From Gemmatimonadota bacterium (GTDB lineage: Bacteria > Gemmatimonadota > Gemmatimonadetes > Longimicrobiales > Gaopeijiaceae): a DNA stretch of 64,000 bases. The position numbers were made by a program, and so were the translations under genes. Numbering within the stretch: the first letter of the stretch is position 1; the number at the start of each line of letters is the position of its first letter. Below, piece after piece: positions 53,837 to 64,000 of this stretch. The notes beneath the pieces were generated by a model, which was not told where the DNA came from, searched no databases, and saw only the letters and a list, made by a program, of their open reading frames with translations. Location: the NCBI GenBank assembly GCA_028873815.1, contig JAPPNN010000022.1:21821-85820 (forward strand). Direction: 5' to 3'.

Positions 53837-55201
53837 ATGCCGGATTGGACCCTGCAAGGCCACGTCAGCGGCGAGGTGCCGTTGCCGTCGGTGATCCCCA
53901 GCGCCCGCGCACTGACCCTTCTCGGCCTCGTGTCGCTTCTCTTCCTCGTCAGCACACCGCTCGCGCTAGCAGCCGACGCCCTGATTCTTTTTCTGGTGCT
54001 CATCGACGGCCGGCGCGCCCGCGCCCCGTCCGCTGCCCGCGAGGTCCCTCGCATATCCGCGATGGCCGCGCCGACGGACGTCCTCATTACGGTCAGCAAC
54101 CCCGGCCCGCACGATGTGACCGTACGGGTTACCGACGACCTCGACCCATGTTTGCGCCGCCTCGCCGGGCCGGAGGGGACGGACGAGTGGGAGCATGGCA
54201 AACGGGTCGAGATGGCCGCCGGATCGTCGGTCCGCTGCTTCTACCAGATCATGCCGCGGTCGCGCGGGGTTCTGATCCTCGGGGCCATTCACCTGCGCAC
54301 GCGTTCGCCGTGGGGACTGGCCTGGCTCCGTTCAAGCGTGGACGCGCGCCACACGCTGCAGGTGCAGCCGGGCGTGCGGGACCTGCTCCGCGACCGCAGC
54401 GGCTACGCAATCCGCCGCCGGCTGCGCGCGCCCGGGTCGCGCAGGAACCGCCAGTGGGGCGATGGACGGGAATTCGAGAGCCTGCGGGATTACGCCCAGG
54501 GAGACGATCCCCGCACCATCGACTGGAAGGCGTCCGCAAAGCGGCGCAAGTTCGTGGTGCGGAACTACGAGGCCGAGCGCAGCCAGAACATCGTGCTCGC
54601 CATCGATGCCGGGCGCCACATGCGGGAAAGGCTCTCGCCGCTGCGCGAACGCATGGACTACGCCCTGGGCGCCTGCATGATGCTCGCCAGCCGCGCCCAG
54701 AACTTCGGGGACCGCATCGGCGTCCTCGTATTCGACGACCGTATCCGCCATGTGTCCCCCCCGCGCCGTGCCGATCCCGCCGGCCTCGCCAAGGTTCTCG
54801 CCGGCATCGAGACCAGGCTGACGGAGCCCAACTATCCGCTGGCGCTGGCCACGCTGGGACGGACGTTCCGCAAGCGCTCTCTCGTCATCCTCTTCTGTGA
54901 CGTGATCGATGGCTCCGTTTCGAAGGCGCTTGTCTCCTCGCTGGCCAGAATCGGGCGGGCCCACCTGCCGCTCGCGATCGCTATCCGCAATCCGGCTCTG
55001 GAAGCGGCGGCCATGCGCACGGTGAGGGAAGCGGATGACGCCTTTTACCGCGCAGCTGCCGAGGAACTCGTGCAGGCGCGGGCGACAACCCTCCAGGTCA
55101 TGCGCCAGTCCGGCATCCTCGTCGTGGACACGCCCCCCGGCGACACGCTGGTGCGCACGCTGGACAAATACGTCGAGATCAAGGAGCGCGGGCTGCTCTG
55201 A
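53837..55201 (+). CDS. DUF58 domain protein (VWA-like), partner of MoxR
   Basis: 454 residues. Two membrane segments near the N-terminus (ALTLLGLVSLLFLVSTPLALAADALILFLVLI, key part LLGLVSLLFLV) and the DUF58 motif GDGREFESLRDYAQGDDPRTIDWKASAK (core REFESLRDY and DPRTIDW) are clear. The following half is a von Willebrand A-like fold with NIVLAIDAGRHM in place of the DxSxS metal site; the second Ser positions are not conserved, so metal binding may be weak. It faces the RDD-SpoIIM gene with only three bases between stops. Confidence 0.93.
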   Translation: MPDWTLQGHVSGEVPLPSVIPSARALTLLGLVSLLFLVSTPLALAADALILFLVLIDGRRARAPSAAREVPRISAMAAPTDVLITVSNPGPHDVTVRVTDDLDPCLRRLAGPEGTDEWEHGKRVEMAAGSSVRCFYQIMPRSRGVLILGAIHLRTRSPWGLAWLRSSVDARHTLQVQPGVRDLLRDRSGYAIRRRLRAPGSRRNRQWGDGREFESLRDYAQGDDPRTIDWKASAKRRKFVVRNYEAERSQNIVLAIDAGRHMRERLSPLRERMDYALGACMMLASRAQNFGDRIGVLVFDDRIRHVSPPRRADPAGLAKVLAGIETRLTEPNYPLALATLGRTFRKRSLVILFCDVIDGSVSKALVSSLARIGRAHLPLAIAIRNPALEAAAMRTVREADDAFYRAAAEELVQARATTLQVMRQSGILVVDTPPGDTLVRTLDKYVEIKERGLL

Positions 55202-55204
55202 CCG

Positions 55205-57016
55205 TCAAGGCGCGTGCGCCGCTCCGATCGCGTTCGCCGAAGGGGTTGGTCCGGACGGTTGCCTGTCGGACCGCCGCCCCGCAAGACCGAAGTAGAGCAC
55301 CAGCAGGACCGCGGTCGCTCCGCCGAACGCGAACTTGGCCGCGGCCGGCAACGACGACGGCGAGTAGAAGCCCTCCACGACGCCGGCAAGCACGAGCATC
55401 AGTCCGGCCCCGGCGAGCAGCGAGAGAAAGGCCCGGCCACGCTCCCGCAGCGCTTCGGCGCGGGTGAGGCGGCCGGGCATCAGCAGCGCCGACCCCAGTC
55501 CGAACCCGGCACCCGCCGCGATGCAGATCGCGGTGAGTTCCAGGAACCCGTGCGGGAACACGAAGGCGAGGATCACCCCGAGGACCCCTTCGTTACCATA
55601 GACACCGAGCACCGCGCCGATCGAGACCGCGTTGATGAGCAGTATGAACAGGGTTCCGACACCGGCCAGGAAGCCCCCCGCGAAGGCCAGGAACGTCACG
55701 CCGACGTTGTTGGTCGTCACGCGGGAGGAGAACAGCGGCATGTCTGTCGCCTCGAACTCGTCGCCCTGGTAGAGCTCGTTGATGTCGCCCTTCGTGGTGT
55801 TCTCGGCGTTGGTTACGGCGCCCGGTCCGGCCAGCCTGCGACCCAGGAGCGGATCGTCGCGGACAGCGGCGTACGTAAACAGCAGGGGCCCATAGAACAG
55901 GGCCATGGCCAGCAGGACAGGACGGTGAAAACGGCGCACCGCGCGCGGGAACTCCACCGCCACCCAGTGGCCCAGGGACACCGCCACCCGGCCGCGCGCG
56001 CGATAGAGCAGGTTGTGCCCCGCGCCCGCCCACCGCTGGACCGTCCCAAGCAGGCCCGGGGACGCACCATAGGTTCGCGCTCGCGCCAGGTCCGCCGTAA
56101 CGCCCCGGTACAGTTGCCCGAAGGCTCTGACCTCGTCTTCCGTGAGGCTCGGCAGGCCGCGCTTGCGTCCCTTCTCCACCAGCTCCACATAGGCGGCCCA
56201 CTCCTCCCGCCGCTCCCGGGCCATCGCGGCAGCCTGCAGGCTGGGGCCCCCGCGCCGGGCTGCGTGCCGGGGCGCTTCATCCTCGTAGAGTGCGGAAAGC
56301 CTTTCGTCGAGGGTGAGTTCCGCCTGATCGGCATTGTCCCTGAACGCGAAGCCGAGCGGCTTGACGACCGAGGCGGCGACGCGCCGGCGCACGTCGGCGT
56401 CCAGCCCCTCTCGCCGTGCCATGTACCCGGCAAGGAGTTCGAACTGCTCGACGGACAGCACGGGCCGTCCCACGCGCCCCGGCGGAAGCGCATCGGCGCC
56501 AAGCAGTTCGCTGCCGCCCGCATCTCGCACCACGATGGTTCCCGCCACCAGGTCTCCCAGCCGCTGGGCCCGCCGGTTGACGAGGATGCACACCGCGCCC
56601 GCCATCCCGGACACGGCCGGCTGCAGATCCACAATCCGGATCAGGTTGCGGAGCACGGATCCCTGAAAGGACAGCGGTTCGCCTCCGACATGGATGACCC
56701 GCAACCCGACCACGCGCTTCCCCGGAGTGCGTCCGCCGCCGAGCCCCTCGAAGAGGAGGAAGTACCCCCACTGCGCGAAGAAGAGGGCGAAGACAAGGAT
56801 CGTTCCGCTGACGGCGCGCACCCATTCGCCCAGCACGCCGGCTTCACCGAGCACCACACGGAGCAGCGCGAGGGTGACTACGAGGATGGCCAGATCGATG
56901 GCCAGGGCCGCCGCGCGGGATCCCAGGTCGGCCAGCACGTAGTCCAGTCGAACGTGCTCCGGCGTATCGACCGCGATCCGGCGGTGGAGGGACGACCGGG
57001 AGGAAGGGTTGTTCAT
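55205..57016 (-). CDS. RDD-SpoIIM fusion membrane protein
   Basis: 603 residues. Residues 20-165 form an RDD domain (LGSRAAALAIDLAIL, LGGGRTPGKRVVGLRVI, RRAQRLGDLVAGTIVV). Residues 230-580 match the stage II sporulation protein M/DUF95 family (YRGVTADLARARTYG, MALFYGPLLFTYAA, FLAFAGGFLAGVGTLFILLINAVSIGAVLG, FVFPHGFLELTAICIAAGAGFGLG), with about six helices. In many genomes RDD and SpoIIM proteins are separate genes next to MoxR and DUF58 genes, so the fusion and its convergent place support one functional unit. Confidence 0.9.
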   Translation of the reverse strand: MNNPSSRSSLHRRIAVDTPEHVRLDYVLADLGSRAAALAIDLAILVVTLALLRVVLGEAGVLGEWVRAVSGTILVFALFFAQWGYFLLFEGLGGGRTPGKRVVGLRVIHVGGEPLSFQGSVLRNLIRIVDLQPAVSGMAGAVCILVNRRAQRLGDLVAGTIVVRDAGGSELLGADALPPGRVGRPVLSVEQFELLAGYMARREGLDADVRRRVAASVVKPLGFAFRDNADQAELTLDERLSALYEDEAPRHAARRGGPSLQAAAMARERREEWAAYVELVEKGRKRGLPSLTEDEVRAFGQLYRGVTADLARARTYGASPGLLGTVQRWAGAGHNLLYRARGRVAVSLGHWVAVEFPRAVRRFHRPVLLAMALFYGPLLFTYAAVRDDPLLGRRLAGPGAVTNAENTTKGDINELYQGDEFEATDMPLFSSRVTTNNVGVTFLAFAGGFLAGVGTLFILLINAVSIGAVLGVYGNEGVLGVILAFVFPHGFLELTAICIAAGAGFGLGSALLMPGRLTRAEALRERGRAFLSLLAGAGLMLVLAGVVEGFYSPSSLPAAAKFAFGGATAVLLVLYFGLAGRRSDRQPSGPTPSANAIGAAHAP

Positions 57017-57021
57017 CGAAA

Positions 57022-57095
57022 TGCCGGAGGAGGGACTTGAACCCCCGACACGCGGATTATGATTCCGCTGCTCTGACCAACTGAGCTACTCCGGC
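57022..57095 (-). tRNA. tRNA-Met (elongator), anticodon CAU; tRNA-Ile2 not excluded
   Basis: The minus strand folds into a complete cloverleaf of 74 bases: acceptor GCCGGAG/CTCCGGC with discriminator A, D arm GCTC-AGTTGGTCA-GAGC, anticodon stem GCGGA/TCCGC with loop ATCATAA (anticodon CAT), T arm GGGGG-TTCAAGT-CCCTC. CCA is not encoded. A paired first base and lack of the initiator GGG/CCC anticodon stem exclude initiator tRNA. G4-G5 in the acceptor do not match the C4-C5 of known TilS substrates, which favours elongator Met. Confidence 0.9.
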
Positions 57096-57128
57096 GACGG
57101 CAAGAAAGCTCAGTGAGCCGAGAGGGCT

Positions 57129-57134
57129 TGTCAA
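57129..57134 (-). promoter_or_regulatory. Probable -35 box of the tRNA promoter
   Basis: TTGACA, a perfect -35 hexamer on the minus strand, lies 34 bases before the tRNA 5' end. The hexamer 17 bases downstream (GAGCTT) is a poor -10, so the promoter is only partly supported. Confidence 0.4.
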
Positions 57135-57265
57135 GCGGGGTTGTCGAGACCCCTATTTAGTCCCCGCCCCACGTCGCACGCCGGCCTCGAACGGGCTCCC
57201 ACGGCGCGCGGACGCCCGTTCGCATCCGGCTGCAAAACAGCCGCAACCATCCGGAGGAGCGTACG

Positions 57266-58261
57266 ATGGACTTCGGTTTCCTGCTCATACCACTCGCAAC
57301 GCTGGGCCTCGTAGGTCTGCTGAGTTCGCTGCGCATCCTATGGGAATACGAGCGGGGCGTCGTGTTCCGGCTCGGGAAGCTCACACGGGCCAAGGGTCCC
57401 GGAATCGTGTTTCTGGTGCCGTACGGCATCGAACGCATGCGCAAGATGGACCTGCGCATCATCGCGCTGGACATCGCGCCGCAGGACACGATCACCAAGG
57501 ACAACGTAAGCTGCACGGTCAACGCCGTCGTGTACTTCCGGGTTGTAGACCCGGCCAAGGCCGTGGTCGAGGTCGAGGACTACTACTTCGCCACGAGCCA
57601 GATCGCGCAGACCACCCTGCGCAGCGTCGTGGGACAGTCCGAACTCGACGAACTGCTCGCCCAGCGGGAACGGATCAACGAGATCGTGCGCCGCATCATC
57701 GACCTGGAGACGGATCCCTGGGGTATCGAGGTGACCGCGGTCGAGATCAAGGACATCGATCTCCCCAAGGAAATGAAGCGGGCGATGGCCAAGCAGGCCG
57801 AGGCCGAGCGCGAACGCCGCGGGAAGGTTATCGCGGCCGAGGGCGAGTTCCAGGCGTCCCGCAAGCTGTCAGCGGCCGCCAAGGTCATTTCCCAGTATCC
57901 GGTGGCGCTACAGTTGCGTTTCCTCCAGACGGTCGTCGAGGTGGCCGCCGAGAACAACTCGACCACGCTGTTCCCGATCCCGGTGGACCTTTTCGCGCCA
58001 TTCATGGAGAAGGCCACGGGCGTCCCCGCCGCCGACGTGCCGGCACAACTGACAAGCGACGACGCGAAGGCGCTGGCCGCCGCCGCGGTCAAGGGTCTGG
58101 GCGCCGACCCGGAAGCGGCGCTGGCGGCGCTCGAGGCCGGAGACGCGGAGCGGTTCCTGGAGGGCGCCAGGCTGGCGCTGGGGATGGGGACCGATTTGCC
58201 GGGGGACGATGCCGTGGAAACCGCCGGAGCCCTGGTGCCCGCGGAGGCGGAGGAAGAGTAA
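57266..58261 (+). CDS. Slipin/stomatin-family SPFH protein
   Basis: 331 residues, with GGAGGAG nine bases upstream of the start. A single N-terminal membrane helix ([18 protein letters not shown]) precedes the SPFH domain: [57 protein letters not shown] and [16 protein letters not shown] charged coiled coil ([28 protein letters not shown], key part AEAERERR) follows. Slipins form membrane scaffolds, often with an NfeD protein; no nfeD gene is adjacent here. It converges on ftsB. Confidence 0.93.
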   Translation: MDFGFLLIPLATLGLVGLLSSLRILWEYERGVVFRLGKLTRAKGPGIVFLVPYGIERMRKMDLRIIALDIAPQDTITKDNVSCTVNAVVYFRVVDPAKAVVEVEDYYFATSQIAQTTLRSVVGQSELDELLAQRERINEIVRRIIDLETDPWGIEVTAVEIKDIDLPKEMKRAMAKQAEAERERRGKVIAAEGEFQASRKLSAAAKVISQYPVALQLRFLQTVVEVAAENNSTTLFPIPVDLFAPFMEKATGVPAADVPAQLTSDDAKALAAAAVKGLGADPEAALAALEAGDAERFLEGARLALGMGTDLPGDDAVETAGALVPAEAEEE

Positions 58262-58265
58262 CGCG

Positions 58266-60649
<2,384 letters not shown>

Positions 60650-60653
<4 letters not shown>

Positions 60654-61609
60654 CGCGGCCCGTCCGGCAGCGGCGTCGCGAAGTGGTCGAAGCCGGCGTC
60701 TCCGGCATCCGTGCGCAGTCCCCGCTCGTCCTCGAGAACTACCCCGGTCCCTGCTTCAACCATACCAATCCGGGTCAGTGGCACCGACAACTCCTGTCCG
60801 AGGTCCAGAATGCTGGGTTCCGCGCCTGGGTTGGCCGTAAACATAAGTTCATAATCTTCGCCTCCCACGAGGGCGAGGTTCAAGTCCCCGCCTGCGCACG
60901 GGTCCACGGGCACCCGGTGCGGACGTATGCAGATTCTCGCGCCTGACATTGCCGCAATGCGCCCGGCATCGAGGATTAGACCGTCCGAGAGGTCGATCAT
61001 GGAACGGGCGATTCCGCGTCCAGCCAGCGCGCTGCCGAGCGCAATCCGGTTGGGAGGGGCGGCGAAGCGGATCCTGGCCGCGGGATCCGGTGCCTTCCCC
61101 GCCGACCACGCACGTACTGCCGCGCGGGCCCCGCCCAGCGATCCGGAGACCCACAGGTGCTGAGCAGGCTCGGCACCCGCTCTCGACACGTAGCCGGTAG
61201 CCTTGCCGACCACAACCACATCCAGTACCACGGGGCCCGGGGACCGGCTGACGTCGCCGCCGACGATGGCGACGGCCACCCTCTCCCCGGCACACCGCAC
61301 GCCCCGCTGCAAATCGAGCGCGGTGACGTGGTCCGCGTCTCCCGGCACGGCCAACGAGACCAGCAGCGCCAGCGGCACCGCGCCCATCGCCGCCAGATCG
61401 CTCAGCGCCGCCGCGCCGGCCCGAAAGCCGGCCTCTTCGGCAGAGACCCAGTCGAACCGGAAGTGGACGCCCTCTACGGCAATGTCGGTCGAAATGGTGA
61501 AGCCGCCTCGGAGCACGGCCGCGTCGTCGCCCGGCCCGAGGAGCACCGCCCGGCTGCCCTTCCATCCGATGGCGGCCAGCCGTTCGACGAGCTCGCGTTC
61601 CGTCATCAT
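60650..61609 (-). CDS. thiL: Thiamine-monophosphate kinase
   Basis: 319 residues. Motifs of the PurM-like ThiL fold: LLGPGDDAAVLRGGF, STDIAVEGVHFRFDWVSAEEAGFRAGAAALSDLAAMGA (key part ALSDLAAMG), VGGDVSRSPGPVVLDVVVVG and MIDLSDGLILDAGRIA. It phosphorylates thiamine monophosphate to the cofactor diphosphate. No TPP riboswitch was recognised before it; it is in an operon, six bases after the Nnr gene. Confidence 0.94.
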
Positions 61610-61615
61610 GGGCGA

Positions 61616-63205
61616 TTACGACGGCTGGGGCTGGTCGAAGGTCACGAACGGGAACGGCAGGTCCGTGTCCGCGCGGCCCGGGTGCGACAGGGCGGACAGA
61701 GCGGCCGGAATCGCCTCCACCACGTCCGACGGCATCAGGGATGCGCCACCGCCGTCCAGCGAAGCCGCCGCACCCGTCACATGGAGCGCCAGCCCCGCGG
61801 CGGCAACGGGATCGACCCCCTGCGCGAGGCAGGCGCCGATCGCGCCGGTGAGCACGTCGCCCATGCCGGCGACCGCCAGAGCGGACGGGGTCTCGTGCGT
61901 GCTTACGAGGAGGCCGCCGCCTGGCTCCGCGACGAGCGAGGGGGCACCCTTCAGCAACGTCACCACGCCGTGCGCGGCGGCGAACCGCCTCGCCGTGCCC
62001 ACGCGATCCCCCTGCACATCCGTTGTCGATGCCCCGACGAGGCGGGCCATCTCCCCGGGATGGGGTGTAACCACTACCCCGCCCCCGCCCACCGCGCCGG
62101 GACCGCCGCCCGCCCCGCAGGCCAGCAGCGTGAGCGCATCGGCATCGATGACAGCGGGGCGGTCGCCCCGGGCCGCCAGCACGGCCTCGACTTGCGCCGC
62201 CGCCTCCCCGTCCGTGCCGATGCCGGGCCCCAGCGCGACCGCATCGGACTGCTCAACGGTCGCGCCGAGCGCATCCCGGTTGCGCGCGTCCACGAAGATG
62301 GCTTCGGGCACCTCCGCGACGACCTCACGCGCCCGGAGCGAGGCGCAGACGCGCACCAGCCCGGCGCCACAGCGAAACGCCGACCGCGCGGCCAGCACGG
62401 CGGCGCCGGGCATCGCCGACCCCGCCACGATCGCAATTGCGCCCACCGCATTCTTGTGCGTGACGGCCGCCCGGCCCGGGAGTACGCCGCTTGCCCAGCC
62501 GGGCGTGATCAGCTGCGCCCACTGCTTGTCGTCCGCCGGTGGGAACCCGATCTCGACCGCCACGATGCGGCCGCAGTGCTGCCGTCCCGGGTGCATGAGC
62601 GTGCCCAGCTTCGGCCATCCGAACGCGATCGTGACATCGGCCTGGATCGCGGTGCCGGGAACATCGCCGCTGGTCCCGTCGACACCTGAAGGAGCGTCCA
62701 GGGCAACGACGGCTCCGTGTGCCCGGTTGGCCGCACGGATGGCGCCGGCCTGCCGCGCACGGGGCGCCCCGCGGATCCCGGTGCCCAGCAGGCCATCCAC
62801 GAGGACAGCGGCCGGTTCCAGCCGTCGGTCCAGTTGCTCTTCGGCACCCGGACGCCCCGGATCGAAAACGGATGCGGACAAATCCCATCCATGCAGTACG
62901 GGGTCCGTCTCGGGACGATTTCCGACCAGCACCGCCGAGACGCGCCGGCCCCACGCCGCCAGGGCGCGCAGGCACACGAGCGCGTCGCCGCCGTTGTTGC
63001 CGGAGCCGACCAGGGCAACGACGGGACCCTCGGGAAACAACCGGTCGATGATGAGGGCGGCCTGTCGGCCCGCATTCTCCATGAGCGCGGCCTCGGGAAC
63101 CCCGCGCTCGTCAATGGAGATCCGGTCGTAGCGGGCGGCTTGTGCCGCGGTGGGTGCACGCACGACCGCTTTCCCGAACCGCCTGCGCAGGCTGTCCGGG
63201 TTCAC
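61616..63205 (-). CDS. nnr: Bifunctional NAD(P)HX epimerase/dehydratase
   Basis: 529 residues from the GTG at 63,205, two bases after the zinc-ribbon stop. The N-terminal half is the YjeF_N epimerase (MENAGRQAALIIDRLF, LVGSGNNGGDALVCLRAL, VLVDGLLGTGIRG, VALDAPSGVDGTSG). The C-terminal half is the ribokinase-like dehydratase (GAGLVRVCAS, VTPHPGEMARLVG, LLKGAPSLVAEPGG, AVAGMGDVLTGAIGACLAQG). Together they repair hydrated NADH and NADPH. No good ribosome-binding site was found, so translation may depend on the upstream gene. Confidence 0.94.
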   Translation of the reverse strand: MNPDSLRRRFGKAVVRAPTAAQAARYDRISIDERGVPEAALMENAGRQAALIIDRLFPEGPVVALVGSGNNGGDALVCLRALAAWGRRVSAVLVGNRPETDPVLHGWDLSASVFDPGRPGAEEQLDRRLEPAAVLVDGLLGTGIRGAPRARQAGAIRAANRAHGAVVALDAPSGVDGTSGDVPGTAIQADVTIAFGWPKLGTLMHPGRQHCGRIVAVEIGFPPADDKQWAQLITPGWASGVLPGRAAVTHKNAVGAIAIVAGSAMPGAAVLAARSAFRCGAGLVRVCASLRAREVVAEVPEAIFVDARNRDALGATVEQSDAVALGPGIGTDGEAAAQVEAVLAARGDRPAVIDADALTLLACGAGGGPGAVGGGGVVVTPHPGEMARLVGASTTDVQGDRVGTARRFAAAHGVVTLLKGAPSLVAEPGGGLLVSTHETPSALAVAGMGDVLTGAIGACLAQGVDPVAAAGLALHVTGAAASLDGGGASLMPSDVVEAIPAALSALSHPGRADTDLPFPFVTFDQPQPS

Positions 63206-63207
63206 GG

Positions 63208-63411
63208 CTACTTGTAGCTCTGTCCGATCGATCGGCCGAAGGTGATCTCGCCGTTGTCTATCCGGATATTGAAGCCGCAATCCGGGTTCGAACACACCCA
63301 GGCCTTGTAGCGGATCGGCGCTCCGTCACGTCCGTAGTCGGACATGGGGAGCAGCACCCCGTCGCCACACTTCTTGCAAGCGGTGAAACCGCCATCATCC
63401 ACCGTGTTCAT
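63208..63411 (-). CDS. Small zinc-ribbon protein
   Basis: 67 residues with GAGGGAC directly upstream of the ATG. Four Cys arranged as CxxC (12, 15) and C-x4-C (40, 45) form a zinc ribbon: TACKKCGDG and WVCSNPDCGFN. The rest is an RYKAWV...NGEITFGRSIG strand pattern. I know no assigned function. It lies upstream of nnr and downstream of a hairpin. Confidence 0.75.
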   Translation of the reverse strand: MNTVDDGGFTACKKCGDGVLLPMSDYGRDGAPIRYKAWVCSNPDCGFNIRIDNGEITFGRSIGQSYK

Positions 63412-63432
63412 GTGTCCCTCGGGGAAAAGTGG

Positions 63433-63460
63433 GAAGAGGCTGAAACCCTTGCGCCTCTTC
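63433..63460 (-). terminator. Hairpin between the Minf_1886-family gene and the zinc-ribbon gene
   Basis: GAAGAGGC (63,433-63,440) and GCCTCTTC (63,453-63,460) are perfect 8-base arms with a 12-base loop, followed on the minus strand by CCCACTTTTCCCC. It may end transcription from the gene at 63,527 or attenuate the nnr-thiL-plsC-eno operon. A second imperfect GC-rich hairpin lies just upstream, between about 63,470 and 63,515. Confidence 0.55.
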
Positions 63461-63526
63461 TCGGGTGATGTGCGGAGCCGCCGTCCTGTCCGGGACCGGT
63501 CCGGCGCCGCACGGTTGTCTGCTAAT

Positions 63527-63904
63527 CTATGGCGCTACCGTCCAGGGGTAGTTGTGGTCGAACACTTCCTCGAAGTCGAATAGACCCTCGAAATCCTCGG
63601 GCCGATCTTCTTCCTGCTTGGTAAGCACCCCGACTTCGACGAGGGCAAAGACCATCTCTCCGAGATCATCGGTCGAGTGGATGCCCCAATACTCCAACAC
63701 CGTGCGCGCGAGGGGACCGAAGCGCTCGATCGCGAGGCGCCGCGCCCCGTCCGCCAACTCCTGGCCGGAAATGTGGCGCCGCTCGCCCAGCCCCGTGATC
63801 ACCGTGCGGAGCGCATCGAGCAGGAAATCATACGCGATCCGGTGATAGCGCGGATTGCGTTCCTGGAGCCGGTCCAGAACCATGACAAAGTCGCAAGCGT
63901 TCAT
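63527..63904 (-). CDS. Minf_1886-family conserved protein of unknown function
   Basis: 125 residues. It matches the Minf_1886 family: NPRYHRIAYDFLLDALRTVITGL, RHISGQELADGARRLAIERFGPLARTVLEYWGI, STDDLGEMVFALVEVGVLTKQEED and an acidic end DFEGLFDFEEVFDHNYPW (key residues only). The family is widespread but uncharacterised. All parts appear cytoplasmic and alpha-helical. It is the first gene of the last minus-strand run in the window; 96 bases remain to the window edge. Confidence 0.85.
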   Translation of the reverse strand: MNACDFVMVLDRLQERNPRYHRIAYDFLLDALRTVITGLGERRHISGQELADGARRLAIERFGPLARTVLEYWGIHSTDDLGEMVFALVEVGVLTKQEEDRPEDFEGLFDFEEVFDHNYPWTVAP

Positions 63905-64000
63905 GACAACTGCAATTTTACACCCTCATGCGGGTCCCGCCAGATCCAGTCTTGTCCAACGGCAAATGAGCCTGAACGCGGGGCCGGTTTCCAGCGGGAA

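Noticed and set aside
57266..58261. Slipin gene as part of an HflK/HflC or NfeD system
   Set aside because: It has no hflC or nfeD neighbour, and its sequence is of the slipin type.
63905..64000. Open minus-strand frame running into the window edge and ending near 63,930
   Set aside because: Only about 24 codons are visible and they match nothing I recognise, so no gene is called.

Overview
The window is a GC-rich bacterial chromosome segment of 64 kb, densely coded on both strands. It carries many secreted, lipoprotein and Tat-exported proteins, an outer-membrane barrel and an ExbB/ExbD/TonB system, so the cell has two membranes. Families such as DUF1592/DUF1552 pairs, secreted ankyrin proteins, S46 and M28 peptidases, DUF3500, a type-2 (eukaryote-like) IleRS and a Minf_1886-family gene suggest Gemmatimonadota or a related phylum (Acidobacteriota is the main alternative). 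That assignment is inference. No phage, IS element, CRISPR array or replication origin was seen, and no gene-free stretch exceeds 300 bases.

Region 1 (1-8,000): the tail of a gamma-glutamyltransferase, then a minus-strand operon read from 7,739 down to 279: cytochrome-like DUF1592 protein, Tat-exported DUF1552 protein, FmdB zinc ribbon, NHL beta-propeller, EF-hand-like secreted protein, secreted ankyrin protein. Region 2 (8,000-15,200): a carnosine-N-methyltransferase-like enzyme with a zinc ribbon and a PqqD-like tail, an outer-membrane barrel, an alpha/beta hydrolase, a propeller lipoprotein with a small coiled-coil membrane protein, and a DUF3500 lipoprotein. Region 3 (15,241-26,960): a six-gene minus-strand operon made of two tandem copies of the same triad, DUF1592 - DUF1552 - ankyrin. 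Both triad operons are preceded by the same inverted repeat, GTATC-N8-GATAC. This three-copy exported redox-plus-ankyrin module and its shared operator are the best candidates for an undescribed system here.

Region 4 (26,960-39,200): minus-strand housekeeping and transport genes: purine nucleoside phosphorylase, IleRS (GXHH signature), RluD, two metallopeptidases, a YggS-type PLP protein, and exbB-exbD-exbD-tonB from a clear sigma70-type promoter, with a second tonB-like copy that ends in the same terminator hairpin. Region 5 (39,200-50,000): cdaA, then ftsH, a TilS-HPRT fusion, a GDPD, an SDR and an S46 peptidase; endonuclease IV and a DUF1028 protein follow.

Region 6 (50,069-57,016): membrane protein, DUF4129, DUF4350, MoxR ATPase and DUF58, facing a single RDD-SpoIIM fusion gene. 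This is the known MoxR/DUF58 cluster. Region 7 (57,022-64,000): a CAU-anticodon tRNA, a slipin, and a minus-strand operon running Minf_1886-family gene, small zinc ribbon, NAD(P)HX repair enzyme, thiL, plsC, eno, ftsB.

Genes inside operons often overlap by 4 bases (ATGA or GTGA), which points to translational coupling.
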